NCBI RefSeq assembly: GCF_009909155.2
Contig: NZ_JAAAPM020000006.1
Location: 1 to 64,000, forward strand
Direction: 5' to 3'
From: Flavobacterium undicola
Lineage (GTDB): Bacteria; Bacteroidota; Bacteroidia; Flavobacteriales; Flavobacteriaceae
DNA: 64,000 bases
Under the pieces are notes generated by a model. That model did not search any database and had not been told where the DNA came from. It was given only the letters and a program-made list of their open reading frames with translations. Positions 26,797-35,769 of the stretch are shown one piece after another; positions within the stretch are counted from its first letter, which is position 1, and every line of letters starts with the position of its first letter. The translations under genes were made by a program, and so were the position numbers.

Positions 26797-27981
26797 ATGA
26801 AACCTATTTTAACCATAATAGTTCTTTCTCAATTTCTTTGTACTTCATTGTGGTTTGCCGGAAATGCTATTATGCCTGATTTAATACGTCATCTTCAAGT
26901 TAACGAAGGTTTCCTTGCTAATATAACCAGTGCCATTCAATTTGGATTTATCATCGGAACATTATCCTATTCTATATTTACTATTTCGGATCGTTTTTCT
27001 CCATCCAAAGTATTTGCAGTAAGTGCTTTTTTGGCAGCAATATTTAATTTGGGAATTAACATCGATACAATCAGTCCCAATATTCTACTTGTATTACGAT
27101 TTCTAACAGGCTTTTTTCTTGCTGGTATCTATCCAATAGGAATTAAAATTGCATCCGATTATTACGAAAAAGGACTCGGTAAATCATTAGGCTTTTTGGT
27201 GGGCGCATTGGTACTTGGCACTGCTTTTCCCCATTTAATCAAAAGTATAACGACTAATTTACCCTGGAAATTGATTGCTTATGCCACTTCTCTGTTTTCT
27301 GTTTTAGGTGGCCTATTAATTTTAAATTTTGTTCCGGATGGCCCTTATAGAACCGCCTCTTCTAAACTAAATTACAAAGCATTCTTAAGCGGATTTAAAA
27401 ATGAAGAGTTTAGAACCGTTGCTTTTGGCTATTTTGGACACATGTGGGAATTATATACTTTCTGGGCTTTTGTTCCTGTAATGCTAGCTAAGTACCAACT
27501 CCAGCATCAAAACTTAAACCTAAACCTTCCATTGCTTTCATTTACAATAATTGCTTTTGGAAGCCTTGCCTGTGTTTTTAGCGGTATCTATTCCCAAAAA
27601 ACAAGCCCATATAAACTAGCCAACATAATGTTGCTGTCTTCCTGTATTTGTTGTGTTATTTCACCATTATTACTTTCTAATGATTCCATCTATCTGCTGA
27701 TGTGCTTTTTATTATTCTGGGGATTTGTAGTTATTGCAGATTCTCCTCTATTTTCTACCTTGGTTGCCCAAAATGCACCAAAAGAAACCAAAGGAACATC
27801 GATTACTATTGTCAATTGTATCGGATTTTTTATCACCATAGTCAGCATTCAGTTCATTCAATATAGCTCTAAAATTATCAATTCCGATTATATTTATATG
27901 CTTTTAGCAATAGGACCAATAATAGGTTTGCTCAATTTATTTATCCATCGTCCTCAAAAAACGGAGGAACTACTGAAGTGA
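26797..27981 (+). CDS. MFS transporter
   Basis: A 394-residue membrane protein with about 12 hydrophobic helices and the general layout of the major facilitator superfamily. It begins LTIIVLSQFLCTSLWFAGNA and has a basic cytoplasmic loop after helix 2 (TISDRFSPSKVFAVSA), the position of motif A. LVGALVLGTAFPHL and FFWGFVVIADSPLF-type segments are later helices. The substrate cannot be told from sequence; members with this opening are often annotated as cyanate or nitrate/nitrite-like transporters, without strong proof. Its end overlaps the end of the convergent menC by 12 bases. Confidence 0.85.
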   Translation: MKPILTIIVLSQFLCTSLWFAGNAIMPDLIRHLQVNEGFLANITSAIQFGFIIGTLSYSIFTISDRFSPSKVFAVSAFLAAIFNLGINIDTISPNILLVLRFLTGFFLAGIYPIGIKIASDYYEKGLGKSLGFLVGALVLGTAFPHLIKSITTNLPWKLIAYATSLFSVLGGLLILNFVPDGPYRTASSKLNYKAFLSGFKNEEFRTVAFGYFGHMWELYTFWAFVPVMLAKYQLQHQNLNLNLPLLSFTIIAFGSLACVFSGIYSQKTSPYKLANIMLLSSCICCVISPLLLSNDSIYLLMCFLLFWGFVVIADSPLFSTLVAQNAPKETKGTSITIVNCIGFFITIVSIQFIQYSSKIINSDYIYMLLAIGPIIGLLNLFIHRPQKTEELLK

Positions 27982-29019
27982 TTTTTCAAAATCAAAGTTC
28001 CAATCCAACTCTTTTTTGTACCACAATTGTCCTGCTGAAACTTCAAGCGGACAATCAAAATTATTGGTATAAAGCGCTCCTGTTCCCAGTCCCTGAGGCA
28101 TTACATTATGTTGTAAAAAAGTCCATTGCGCAATCGCATTTAAGCCAATATTACTCTCTAAGGCCGAGGTAATCCACCACCCAGTTTGGTGCTTTTCAGC
28201 CAATGTAATCCACTCTTGAGTTCCTCGAAAACCACCTACAAAACTGGGTTTTAAAATAATGTATTGCGGCTTGATTTTTTGCAATAATTGCTCTTTTTCA
28301 GCCAATGTAAACACACCGATCAACTCTTCGTCTAAAGCAATAGGAAAAGGAGTCGTTTCGCACAACTCTGCCATCCTGTCAGTATTGTTTTTTTGAACAG
28401 GTTGCTCAATACTATGTAGTTTAAATTCAGACAATTGATTTATTTTATATAAAGCTTCATTTAAACCAAAAGCTCCATTAGCATCTACACGAATCTCTAC
28501 TTGTTCCGGAGTGAAATACTCTCGAATATAGCGCAATAATTCCAGTTCTTTTTCGAAATCTATAGCGCCAATTTTGAGTTTTACACAACGAAAACCTTGA
28601 GCTAGTTTTTCTTCAATTTGCTGCTTCATAAAAGCCGCTTCGCCCATCCAAATCAAACCATTAATTTCGATTGATTTTTCGCCTTCGGTAAAGACAGAAG
28701 GAAAGAGCAAAAAAGGAGTTTCACTCGCTAAGGATTGAAAAGCCATCTCAACCCCAAACTGTATCGAAGGAAACTCAATTAAAGCTTCCCAGAGCGCGTC
28801 TTTACCTAAATGAATATTAGCGCAAGTCCATTGTAATTTGGCTTCATAATCGAGTCTATCATCAGCGCTTAAACCTCTTAGAATTCCACACTCTCCTATT
28901 CCCTTTTTTCCGTCTTTTTCCAGAACCAGAAACCAGGTTTCCTTTTCGGTCATCACACCACGGGAAGTTCCAGATGGTCGTTTGAAATTGAGAATGTATT
29001 TATGATAGGTTGCTTTCAT
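27970..29019 (-). CDS. menC: o-Succinylbenzoate synthase
   Basis: Enolase-superfamily enzyme that dehydrates SHCHC to o-succinylbenzoate in menaquinone synthesis. The barrel carries the acid/base lysine in RCVKLKIGAIDFEKEL, metal ligands in IRVDANGAF, LHSIEQP and ALDEELI, and the second lysine in YIILKPSFVGGFRG. The N-terminal capping domain includes GIGECGILRGLS. At 349 residues it has the usual Bacteroidota length. menA, menB and menD lie further upstream on the same strand, separated by other genes. Confidence 0.93.
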   Translation of the reverse strand: MKATYHKYILNFKRPSGTSRGVMTEKETWFLVLEKDGKKGIGECGILRGLSADDRLDYEAKLQWTCANIHLGKDALWEALIEFPSIQFGVEMAFQSLASETPFLLFPSVFTEGEKSIEINGLIWMGEAAFMKQQIEEKLAQGFRCVKLKIGAIDFEKELELLRYIREYFTPEQVEIRVDANGAFGLNEALYKINQLSEFKLHSIEQPVQKNNTDRMAELCETTPFPIALDEELIGVFTLAEKEQLLQKIKPQYIILKPSFVGGFRGTQEWITLAEKHQTGWWITSALESNIGLNAIAQWTFLQHNVMPQGLGTGALYTNNFDCPLEVSAGQLWYKKELDWNFDFEKSLQ

Positions 29020-29032
29020 TTTTTTTTTCTAA

Positions 29033-29112
29033 CCGCAAAGAGTATTTTACCACAAAGATTCGCAAAGGTTCGCTAAGATTTTTGAAAAGTTCTCGACTTC
29101 GCTCGAACCGAC
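29033..29112. repeat. Low-complexity CGCAAAG tract with small hairpin
   Basis: AACCGCAAAG, ACCACAAAGATTCGCAAAGG and GTTCGCTAAG repeat one another loosely, and GTTCTCGACTTCGCTCGAAC (29089-29108) forms a small hairpin. The same kind of text recurs at 35770-36075 and 62247-62530. Confidence 0.5.
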
Positions 29113-29162
29113 AAACTTATTTTAAAAATCAACTCTTTTTTCTTTATTCTATTTTCTTTTCT

Positions 29163-30362
29163 CTAATTCAACAACCTCAAAACTCTTTCAAAATCTTCAT
29201 TTTGAATTCCAGCTTTTGCAAAAGTCTCATAATCGTCTTTAATTTTTTGAGTCCAGCTTACACTATCGTTTACATTTTGATTTTGGTATTCTTTGTAAAT
29301 GGTTTTCGCTTTCGAGTATTCTCCATTCAATAAATAAGCGTGTGCTAAATTTAATTTTACCAACAATTCGGTATCGTCTCGTTTTTCGCCTTCTTTCAAG
29401 GATTTAATAGCTTTTCCGTACTGTTTGGTCAACAGATAAGCATAACCCAAATTACTGTAATCTAAAGCAGTTGCTTTTTGTTGATTGACAATTTCGTTGT
29501 AGTTTTTTATTACCGAGCTGTAATCGCCTTTTTTAATGTTATTAGCAGCTTTTGTTCTCAAATCGTTAAAAACAGCGTTTGCAATTCCGGTTTCTTCAAA
29601 ACAGCTTGCTCCAAAATCCTTATACGCCTTAGCTCGCTCCATAGGCAAGAGTTTTTGGAATTCCTGGAAACTATATTGTTTTTGAATTTTCTCTCCAATA
29701 CAAACGCAGAAATCGTCTGAATTCCCCATTTTTCTAGCCAAAGCCGAAGTTTTGCATTGACTAATGATATTTTTTCTGTTTTCTAACGTCCAACCTCTAC
29801 TTAATTTTGAATCCACCCAAGGGACTACTTCCAGAACAATTTTCTGTTTCATAATCCAATTGGAACTTTCGAAACCAAAATACAATTTAGTCGTATTCGT
29901 TTTAATACAACTCGATTTATCAATCGAAAGTCGTTTAGCGTCTTTGCTTAAAGCCACATTTTGAGCCAAGCAAGCATTTGCAGTTTCTCCTTTTAAACTA
30001 TAAGAAGTCGCTAATTCTTTAGTCGAAAAAATAGCGTATTTGCATTTATCATCTCCTGAAATTTTAGACAATAAAAAAACGGCTCCTGCTGAACCCTGAC
30101 TAATTCCTGTTGGATCCGGAATCGATTTTAGAACAGAAACTAAACTACTCGTCATTTGTTGGTTATCATCCAAAAGCGTAATTCTATAAATCAATTCGGT
30201 TGTTCCTGCCGGAAAATCATCGGTTTCTATAATTATTCTATCTCTTGCCGAAACAACAATTTCTTTAGAAGTAGCTCTTTCTTTGTCCCAATAACCTGAT
30301 TTTTGAGCAAAAACGGACTGGTAAAAAATGCTAATCAATAGCACTAAAATTATTTTTTTCAC
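29163..30362 (-). CDS. Secreted tetratricopeptide-repeat protein
   Basis: A 399-residue protein with a signal peptide, MKKIILVLLISIFYQSVFAQ. The first 250 residues have no match I recognise and carry several cysteines (for example DSKLSRGWTLENRKNIISQC, DDFCVCIGEKIQ). The C-terminal part, about 270-390, holds TPR units: KATALDYSNLGYAYLLTKQY, then KLNLAHAYLLNGEYSKAKTI, and a closing helix pair. TPRs usually hold partner proteins; partner and role here are unknown. It lies between menC and the UPF0173 hydrolase on the same strand. Confidence 0.82.
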   Translation of the reverse strand: MKKIILVLLISIFYQSVFAQKSGYWDKERATSKEIVVSARDRIIIETDDFPAGTTELIYRITLLDDNQQMTSSLVSVLKSIPDPTGISQGSAGAVFLLSKISGDDKCKYAIFSTKELATSYSLKGETANACLAQNVALSKDAKRLSIDKSSCIKTNTTKLYFGFESSNWIMKQKIVLEVVPWVDSKLSRGWTLENRKNIISQCKTSALARKMGNSDDFCVCIGEKIQKQYSFQEFQKLLPMERAKAYKDFGASCFEETGIANAVFNDLRTKAANNIKKGDYSSVIKNYNEIVNQQKATALDYSNLGYAYLLTKQYGKAIKSLKEGEKRDDTELLVKLNLAHAYLLNGEYSKAKTIYKEYQNQNVNDSVSWTQKIKDDYETFAKAGIQNEDFERVLRLLN

Positions 30363-30390
30363 AGATGTGGTTTATTAACGATACAAAACT

Positions 30391-30468
30391 GAGCCCTGAT
30401 GGAAGTGAAAATCCTCAGGTGGCGGGGTTCGCCACCTGAGATTGTAACGTACAGCAGGAAATAGCTCC
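30391..30468 (+). repeat. Dispersed hairpin element, copy with GC-rich stem
   Basis: GAGCCCTGATGGAAGTG, a perfect 11-bp stem CTCAGGTGGCG-GGGTT-CGCCACCTGAG, then GTACAGCAGGAAATAGCTCC. The ends match the copies at 6600 and 8806; the centre is unrelated to theirs. It directly follows the 3' end of the UPF0173 gene and may act as its terminator. Confidence 0.75.
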
Positions 30469-30476
30469 AAAAAATT

Positions 30477-31154
30477 TTATAATTCGATACTATCTCCTAT
30501 TTCGAGTAGCATTAAGTCTTTTCCTTTGTCGAAAAATCGTTGGATAGCTTCTTTATGGTCGATTTTTATGTATCCAAAAGTATCGTAATGGTAACCCAAA
30601 ATTTTATCACATTCCACAAAATCAGAAGCCAGAATAGCGTCTTCTATGTCCATTGTGAAATTATCGCCAATAGGGAAAATCGCTAAATCCAATTTGGTAC
30701 GCATTGGAATCAACTTCATGTCCATTGTCAAAGCGGTATCTCCAGCGATATAGATGTTTTTATGTTCACCTTCAATAACAAAACCGCCCGGATTACCTCC
30801 ATTTGAACCATCAGGAAACGAACTCGAATGAATGGCGCTTACATATTTTACTTTTCCAAAATCAAAACTCCAACTTCCGCCGTGATTCATGGGATGCGCC
30901 TGAAAACCCTTGGCTGCATAATAACCTGCAATCTCGGCATTAGAAACAATAACCGCAGCTGTACGCTTAGCAATTGCCTCAACATCTAAAACGTGATCGC
31001 CATGCGCATGCGTTAGCAAAATATAATCGGCTTTTAAATTGTCAATATCGATATTTTCAGCCAATGGATTTGCCGAAATAAAAGGATCTACGATAATATG
31101 CTTTCCGCCAACTTTAATTCCTAAAGCAGCATGACCGTAATAAGTTATTTTCAT
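30477..31154 (-). CDS. UPF0173 metal-dependent hydrolase
   Basis: A 225-residue metallo-beta-lactamase-fold protein. It has the core metal site LLTHAHGDHVLDV, then the later ligands in MNHGGSWSF, NIYIAGDTALTMDM and CDKILGYHYDTFGY. It opens with MKITYYGHAALGIKVGGKHI, the classic UPF0173 start. These proteins bind two zinc ions but their substrate is not established. Homologues are often encoded among menaquinone genes in Bacteroidota, as here between menA and menC, so a link to quinone or CoA metabolism is possible but unproven. Confidence 0.9.
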   Translation of the reverse strand: MKITYYGHAALGIKVGGKHIIVDPFISANPLAENIDIDNLKADYILLTHAHGDHVLDVEAIAKRTAAVIVSNAEIAGYYAAKGFQAHPMNHGGSWSFDFGKVKYVSAIHSSSFPDGSNGGNPGGFVIEGEHKNIYIAGDTALTMDMKLIPMRTKLDLAIFPIGDNFTMDIEDAILASDFVECDKILGYHYDTFGYIKIDHKEAIQRFFDKGKDLMLLEIGDSIEL

Positions 31155-31287
31155 TTTTTTTATATTTTAATTTAGCACGCAGATTTAGCAGATTTATGCA
31201 GATTTTAAAATTCATTATTTCTTATTAAAGCGTTACAATGAATTAATTTAACTACCAACCATAAACTAAAAACTACAAACCAAGTAT

Positions 31288-32250
31288 TTATCTACCACCT
31301 AAAAAGGTATTAACAACTATATCTGAAAAAAAGTAAATCATACACAAAGACAACAAAACCGAAAGTAGAAAAGTACTTAAGGCCAGTTTTTTTAATTCGG
31401 GATCTAAATCTCTAGGCTCTTGGTTTTTAGAAACGGTAATTAAATGTTTAGTTAAAGGAATGTAAGCCAATAAAAACAAGTATTGGTCAAATTTGAATTC
31501 GCTTATAATAGCAAATACTAAAGTCAAAACCATTGCTCCCGCAATTAGAAAGTAGTGGTATTTTTTGGCTTTTTCGCCTCCAATTTTAACCACAATCGTA
31601 TTTTTCCCTGCCTTTTTATCGGAAGCTTCATCGCGCATATTGTTCAAATTCAAAACACCTACACTTAAAAAACCGATAGCCATAGCGGGTAAAATCAATT
31701 CGAAATCCAATTGTTTTGAATACAAAAAGTTGACTCCTAAAGTACTTACTAATCCAAAAAACACGAATACAAACAAATCACCATAACCACGGTAACCGTA
31801 AGCGGTATTTCCAACAGTATAACGAATAGCCGATAAAATTGCCAGAATTCCTAACGCAAGATAAAATAGCGAATAAAACAAATTAGTATCTCTAAAAGCG
31901 TAATAAATCAGTGCTATTGCCGAAAGCAAGGTCAAAAAAGAAGTGATAATAATAGCACGCTTCATAGCCGCAGGTGTAATCACACCACTCTGAATGGCGC
32001 GTTTAGGCCCTATTCGGTCTTCATTATCGGTTCCTTTCATTCCATCACCATAATCATTGGCAAAATTAGAAAGGATTTGCAATCCTAATGTGGTTAGAAT
32101 GGCAAAGCCAAAAAGTCTCCAGTTAAAAACTTCAGTTGGTGTTAATATCTCATCGGTAGGATGTGCCAGAGCATACATACTCCCAACAATAATTCCTGAT
32201 ACAGACAAAGGTAAGGTGCGCAATCTTGCGGCTTCAATCCAGTGTTTCAT
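31288..32250 (-). CDS. menA: 1,4-dihydroxy-2-naphthoate polyprenyltransferase
   Basis: Membrane UbiA-family prenyltransferase that attaches the isoprenoid tail to dihydroxynaphthoate. The first Asp-rich motif is in NFANDYGDGMKGTDNEDR, followed by GPKRAIQSG; the second is in NLNNMRDEASDKKAGKNT. About nine hydrophobic helices fill the 320 residues, starting after the MKHWIEAARLRTLPLSVSG opening that is typical of MenA. The leader, just 8 bases upstream of the ATG, is a 7-bp tandem repeat, so its expression may vary with repeat number. Confidence 0.95.
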   Translation of the reverse strand: MKHWIEAARLRTLPLSVSGIIVGSMYALAHPTDEILTPTEVFNWRLFGFAILTTLGLQILSNFANDYGDGMKGTDNEDRIGPKRAIQSGVITPAAMKRAIIITSFLTLLSAIALIYYAFRDTNLFYSLFYLALGILAILSAIRYTVGNTAYGYRGYGDLFVFVFFGLVSTLGVNFLYSKQLDFELILPAMAIGFLSVGVLNLNNMRDEASDKKAGKNTIVVKIGGEKAKKYHYFLIAGAMVLTLVFAIISEFKFDQYLFLLAYIPLTKHLITVSKNQEPRDLDPELKKLALSTFLLSVLLSLCMIYFFSDIVVNTFLGGR

Positions 32251-32258
32251 TTTAAAAA

Positions 32259-32319
32259 GTTAGAGGTTAGAGGTTAGAGGTTAGAGGTTAGAGGTTAGAG
32301 GTTAGAGGTTAGAGGTTAT
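32259..32319. repeat. 7-bp tandem repeat upstream of menA
   Basis: GTTAGAG repeated about 8.5 times without error. On the menA strand this reads CTCTAAC, ending 8 bases before the menA start codon. It belongs to the same CTTCTAAC-type family of simple repeats seen at 20492 and 63840. Confidence 0.9.
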
Positions 32320-32379
32320 TTTTTATCTAGTAATAAATACATTCACTAAAAAACTCCCTTCTTCTAACTCCCTACTTCC

Positions 32380-33210
32380 CTACGGTAACCATTTCTTTTC
32401 AAAATTAGGCTTTCTTTTTTCAAGGAATGCATTTCTACCTTCCTTAGCCTCTTCGGTCATATAAGCTAATCTTGTTGCTTCTCCTGCAAAAACCTGTTGC
32501 CCCACCATACCATCATCAGTAAGATTCATTGCAAATTTCAGCATTTTTATTGATGTTGGCGACTTCGCTAAAATCTCCTGAGCCCATTCGTAAGCCGTAG
32601 CTTCTAATTCGTCATGAGGAATTACAGCATTTACCATTCCCATTTCAAACGCTTCCTGAGCCGAATAGTTACGTCCTAAAAAGAAGATTTCGCGTGCTTT
32701 TTTCTGCCCTACCATTTTAGCCAAATAAGCCGAACCGTAACCTCCATCAAAACTAGTTACATCGGCATCCGTTTGTTTAAAAATAGCATGTTCTTTACTT
32801 GCCAAAGTCATATCGCAAACTACGTGCAAACTATGTCCTCCGCCTACAGCCCAACCTGGAACTACCGCAATAACCACTTTTGGCATAAAACGGATTAAAC
32901 GTTGTACCTCAAGAATATTCAATCGGTGCTGACCATCTTCGCCTACATATCCTTGATGACCACGTGCATTTTGATCGCCACCACTACAAAAAGAATACAC
33001 TCCATCCTTAGTTGAAGGTCCTTCGGCTGATAACAAAACGACACCTATAGAAGTATCTTCTTGCGCATTATAAAAAGCGTCGTATAATTCAGAAGTTGTT
33101 TTAGGTCTAAAGGCATTTCGAACATTAGGCCTGTTGAATGCTATTCTGGCAACACCGTTGCATTTTTTATAAGTGATATCTTCGTATTCTTTTGCTGTGA
33201 TCCAATCCAT
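32380..33210 (-). CDS. menB: 1,4-dihydroxy-2-naphthoyl-CoA synthase
   Basis: Crotonase-fold enzyme that closes the ring of o-succinylbenzoyl-CoA in menaquinone synthesis. MenB signatures are GVYSFCSGGDQNARGHQGY near residue 75, SFDGGYGSAYLAKMVGQKKA, and REIFFLGRNYSAQEAFEMGM. The C-terminus (AFLEKRKPNFEKKWLP) is the usual MenB ending. At 276 residues the length is typical. It lies 129 bases upstream of menA on the same strand and is probably transcribed with it. Confidence 0.97.
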   Translation of the reverse strand: MDWITAKEYEDITYKKCNGVARIAFNRPNVRNAFRPKTTSELYDAFYNAQEDTSIGVVLLSAEGPSTKDGVYSFCSGGDQNARGHQGYVGEDGQHRLNILEVQRLIRFMPKVVIAVVPGWAVGGGHSLHVVCDMTLASKEHAIFKQTDADVTSFDGGYGSAYLAKMVGQKKAREIFFLGRNYSAQEAFEMGMVNAVIPHDELEATAYEWAQEILAKSPTSIKMLKFAMNLTDDGMVGQQVFAGEATRLAYMTEEAKEGRNAFLEKRKPNFEKKWLP

Positions 33211-33432
33211 CCTAATGGGTTTAAATTATTTTAGCGTAAAAATAAATCATTTTTTACACTTTATCTATGCTATCCTTTATTTAGCCCGAAAAAAGAATCG
33301 CTAACTCAAAAACAAAACTCATTCAATAAAATACCGTCGCATAAATAACTAACTTAAAATAAGTATTTTATTACTTTATTTTTTATATTTACACTAGCCC
33401 CTATTCCTAACATACAAAAACACTATTTGATT

Positions 33433-34275
33433 ATGAAAATATGGAATAAATACACCTCAATTGTCAGGCAAAACATTTTGATTTCTTCCGAAGAAAATAA
33501 AGATTTGAAATATTGGCGCGATGATATGTTTGCCAATACAATAATATACATCATTCCATTAAGTACCATTGCTTTGATCCCTTCTTTAATTTGGGCTTTC
33601 GAATCAGAGTATTACATTATGGTTTTTATTGACATCTTATCCGTTTCACTAGCTATGTTTGCGGGAATTAAAAAAGGAATTAAAATAAAGCAACGCAAAC
33701 TAATGTTTATAGGCATGGTATATACTTTAAGTTCGTTCCTTATTTATTTTGTCGGCCTAAACAGTACCTTATACTTACTTGCAGCTTGTTTTTTAGCAAC
33801 ATTTATGTATACTTTTAAAAACCAATATGCTCCTGCTCTATTTAACATATATATTTCTATTTTTTATATATGCCTATTTTATCTCGATTTAACACCTCCA
33901 CACAATATCAATTTTAAATCAAGCGAACTTTTTGCAGTTTTTTCAAATCTAATCTTCCTAAGCTTTTTGGTTTGTTCCTTAGTTCCAAAATTATTCAATG
34001 GTCTTGATGAAAGTTTTAAAAACAATATCCAACATACCGAAAAAATCGAAAACCAAAATGAGGTTTTAAAAGAAATCACCTGGATTCAATCTCATGTGGT
34101 AAGAACTCCTCTATCGCGATTAATGGCAATTACCAATCTTTTAAAGGAAAACGACAATACAGACGAAGAAAAAACATTTCTGATAGACAATATTATCGTA
34201 TCGAGTAACGAATTAGACGAAGTGATTAAAGAAATTGTCACCAAATCAGAAAGTATACGTTCTACCGAAAATTAA
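33433..34275 (+). CDS. Membrane protein with a histidine-kinase dimerisation domain but no ATPase domain
   Basis: A 280-residue protein. About six hydrophobic helices span residues 30-190. After a short linker, EITWIQSHVVRTPLSRLMAI is a HisKA-type H-box with the phospho-acceptor histidine near residue 221, and a second helix ends at KSESIRSTEN. There it stops: no N, G1 or G2 boxes of the HATPase domain follow, and the next 630 bases hold no recognisable remnant of one. It could be phosphorylated by a separate kinase, pair with one as an inactive partner, or be a truncated gene. The ATG at 33433 is preferred over TTG at 33427. It interrupts the men genes on the opposite strand. Confidence 0.8.
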   Translation: MKIWNKYTSIVRQNILISSEENKDLKYWRDDMFANTIIYIIPLSTIALIPSLIWAFESEYYIMVFIDILSVSLAMFAGIKKGIKIKQRKLMFIGMVYTLSSFLIYFVGLNSTLYLLAACFLATFMYTFKNQYAPALFNIYISIFYICLFYLDLTPPHNINFKSSELFAVFSNLIFLSFLVCSLVPKLFNGLDESFKNNIQHTEKIENQNEVLKEITWIQSHVVRTPLSRLMAITNLLKENDNTDEEKTFLIDNIIVSSNELDEVIKEIVTKSESIRSTEN

Positions 34276-34872
34276 TTTAAGATGATTTAATAGTACTTTT
34301 AAACGACTCTTTTTTTTAAATTTTGGCTTAAATTGCCTTTGCGGTAATCCTTATCCCGTTAATCCTTTAAAAATGTTAAAGTTTGTCGAATAAAGACTTT
34401 TTTTTGAAAGCTGAAACATTTTTTTTACTAATTTAGACATAGTTAGTTCAGGAATTGGTCAAATATTTACAATACAAACTAACAAGAGTTACTTAACGGA
34501 TTTATTAACCTAAAAAAAGATTATTGAAACAAACAACAAGCTTTATCACTCTTTTTAGTACGTTACTAAATTTAAACTTCGGAAGAAAAGAGCCCAAAAG
34601 GGAAACGCTAAATTTTATTAGAATTTACTCAAAGTAGCACCTACGGTAAACATTTGGATTACTATACAAGATGAAACACTCATTAAAATGAATTTGTAAA
34701 ATCCAAAGAAACTATTTACACCAAAGGCTTTTATTGCAAAATGGGATTCCAAATAGCATTTAGAAGTTAAAAAAAGATAAAGAAAGAACAGTTAACGAGA
34801 AACCTATAATTAGGATTTCCAATTGTCAAATATATTATAGCTTGTCCAAAAATAAGAAAGAGCTATAAAAAG
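34276..34872. other. Gene-free AT-rich spacer
   Basis: About 600 bases with only short open frames and no RNA gene I recognise (no tRNA, tmRNA, SRP or RNase P signature). Composition is purine-rich on the plus strand towards the right end. It may hold the decayed end of a gene or an unknown small RNA. Confidence 0.4.
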
Positions 34873-34910
34873 AGAAAGACTAACCGTGAGGATTAGTCTT
34901 TCTTTTTTTT
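34873..34910 (-). terminator. Terminator of the cvfB-like gene
   Basis: AGAAAGACTAA and TTAGTCTTTCT form an 11-bp stem around CCGTGAGGA and directly adjoin the stop codon of the minus-strand gene. Both flanks are A/T-rich, so it could also work from the plus side. Confidence 0.7.
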
Positions 34911-35763
34911 ATTCTTTCACCAGATAAATTCCGTCTTCTTTAATTTCGATTAGTTTCTCTTTATACAAAGCTCCAATAGCTTTCTTAAAAGTCTTTTTAC
35001 TCATCTTAAGCACCGTTTTGATATCTTCAGGATGCGAATTGTCATTTAATCTTAAAAAACCTCGGCTTGCTCTTAATTCGTCCAAGATTTTCTCGGCATT
35101 AGGTTCGATGCTTTCGTAACCTTGTTTTTGTAGCGAAACATCTATTTTGTTATCAGGTCGAATGTTTTTAATAAATCCACGCATTCTGTCTCCGGTACGA
35201 ATACTGTCATCATAAACTTCATCTTTGTATAAAAGTCCTTTATGCTTCTCATTGATAATTACATTAATTCCGATTTCAGTAATATGAGAAACGATCAATT
35301 CTACTTCTTCACCATTTTCAACCGTAAGCTCATCATTATTAAGAAATTGATTCGTCTTACTTGAAGCAACCAATCGGTTGGTTTTTTCATCCATATAAAG
35401 GTAAACTAAATAGCGTTTTCCTTTTTCCATCGGTCGGGCTTGCTCCTTAAACGGAACCAGAATATCTTTTTCCATTCCCCAATCCATAAAAGCACCTACC
35501 TGATTGGTGTAATTAACACGCAAAAGTGCAAATTCATTCAATAAAATATAGGGTTCTAATGTGGTAGCCACAGGACGTTGCTCGTGATCTAAATAAACAA
35601 AAACAATAAGCTCTTCGCCTATTTCAAATTTGTTAGGGACATATTTATTAGGCAAAAGGACGTCGTGAATTCCTTCCGGATCTTTTTCTGGATTTCCCAA
35701 AAACAATCCTACTTTAGTATCACGTAATATCGTTAAGCTGTTGTATTTTCCTATTTTAAGCAT
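34909..35763 (-). CDS. CvfB family S1-like RNA-binding protein
   Basis: A 284-residue protein of the CvfB/YitL family: repeated S1-type OB folds and a C-terminal winged helix. Visible features are LKIGKYNSLTILRDTKVGLF at the start, GAFMDWGMEKDILVPFKEQ in the second OB fold, EIGINVIINEKHKGLLYKDE in the third, and PEDIKTVLKMSKKTFKKAIG in the winged helix. CvfB binds RNA and affects virulence gene expression in Staphylococcus; the role in Bacteroidota is unknown. I start at MLKIGKYN because the upstream ATG adds a basic, unconserved leader that overlaps repeat DNA. Confidence 0.9.
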   Translation of the reverse strand: MLKIGKYNSLTILRDTKVGLFLGNPEKDPEGIHDVLLPNKYVPNKFEIGEELIVFVYLDHEQRPVATTLEPYILLNEFALLRVNYTNQVGAFMDWGMEKDILVPFKEQARPMEKGKRYLVYLYMDEKTNRLVASSKTNQFLNNDELTVENGEEVELIVSHITEIGINVIINEKHKGLLYKDEVYDDSIRTGDRMRGFIKNIRPDNKIDVSLQKQGYESIEPNAEKILDELRASRGFLRLNDNSHPEDIKTVLKMSKKTFKKAIGALYKEKLIEIKEDGIYLVKE

Positions 35764-35769
35764 TTTCTT

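Noticed and set aside
32340..32380. Separate repeat element at the menB end
   Set aside because: Only a few degenerate CTTCTAAC/CCCTAC words; too short to separate from the 32259 tract.
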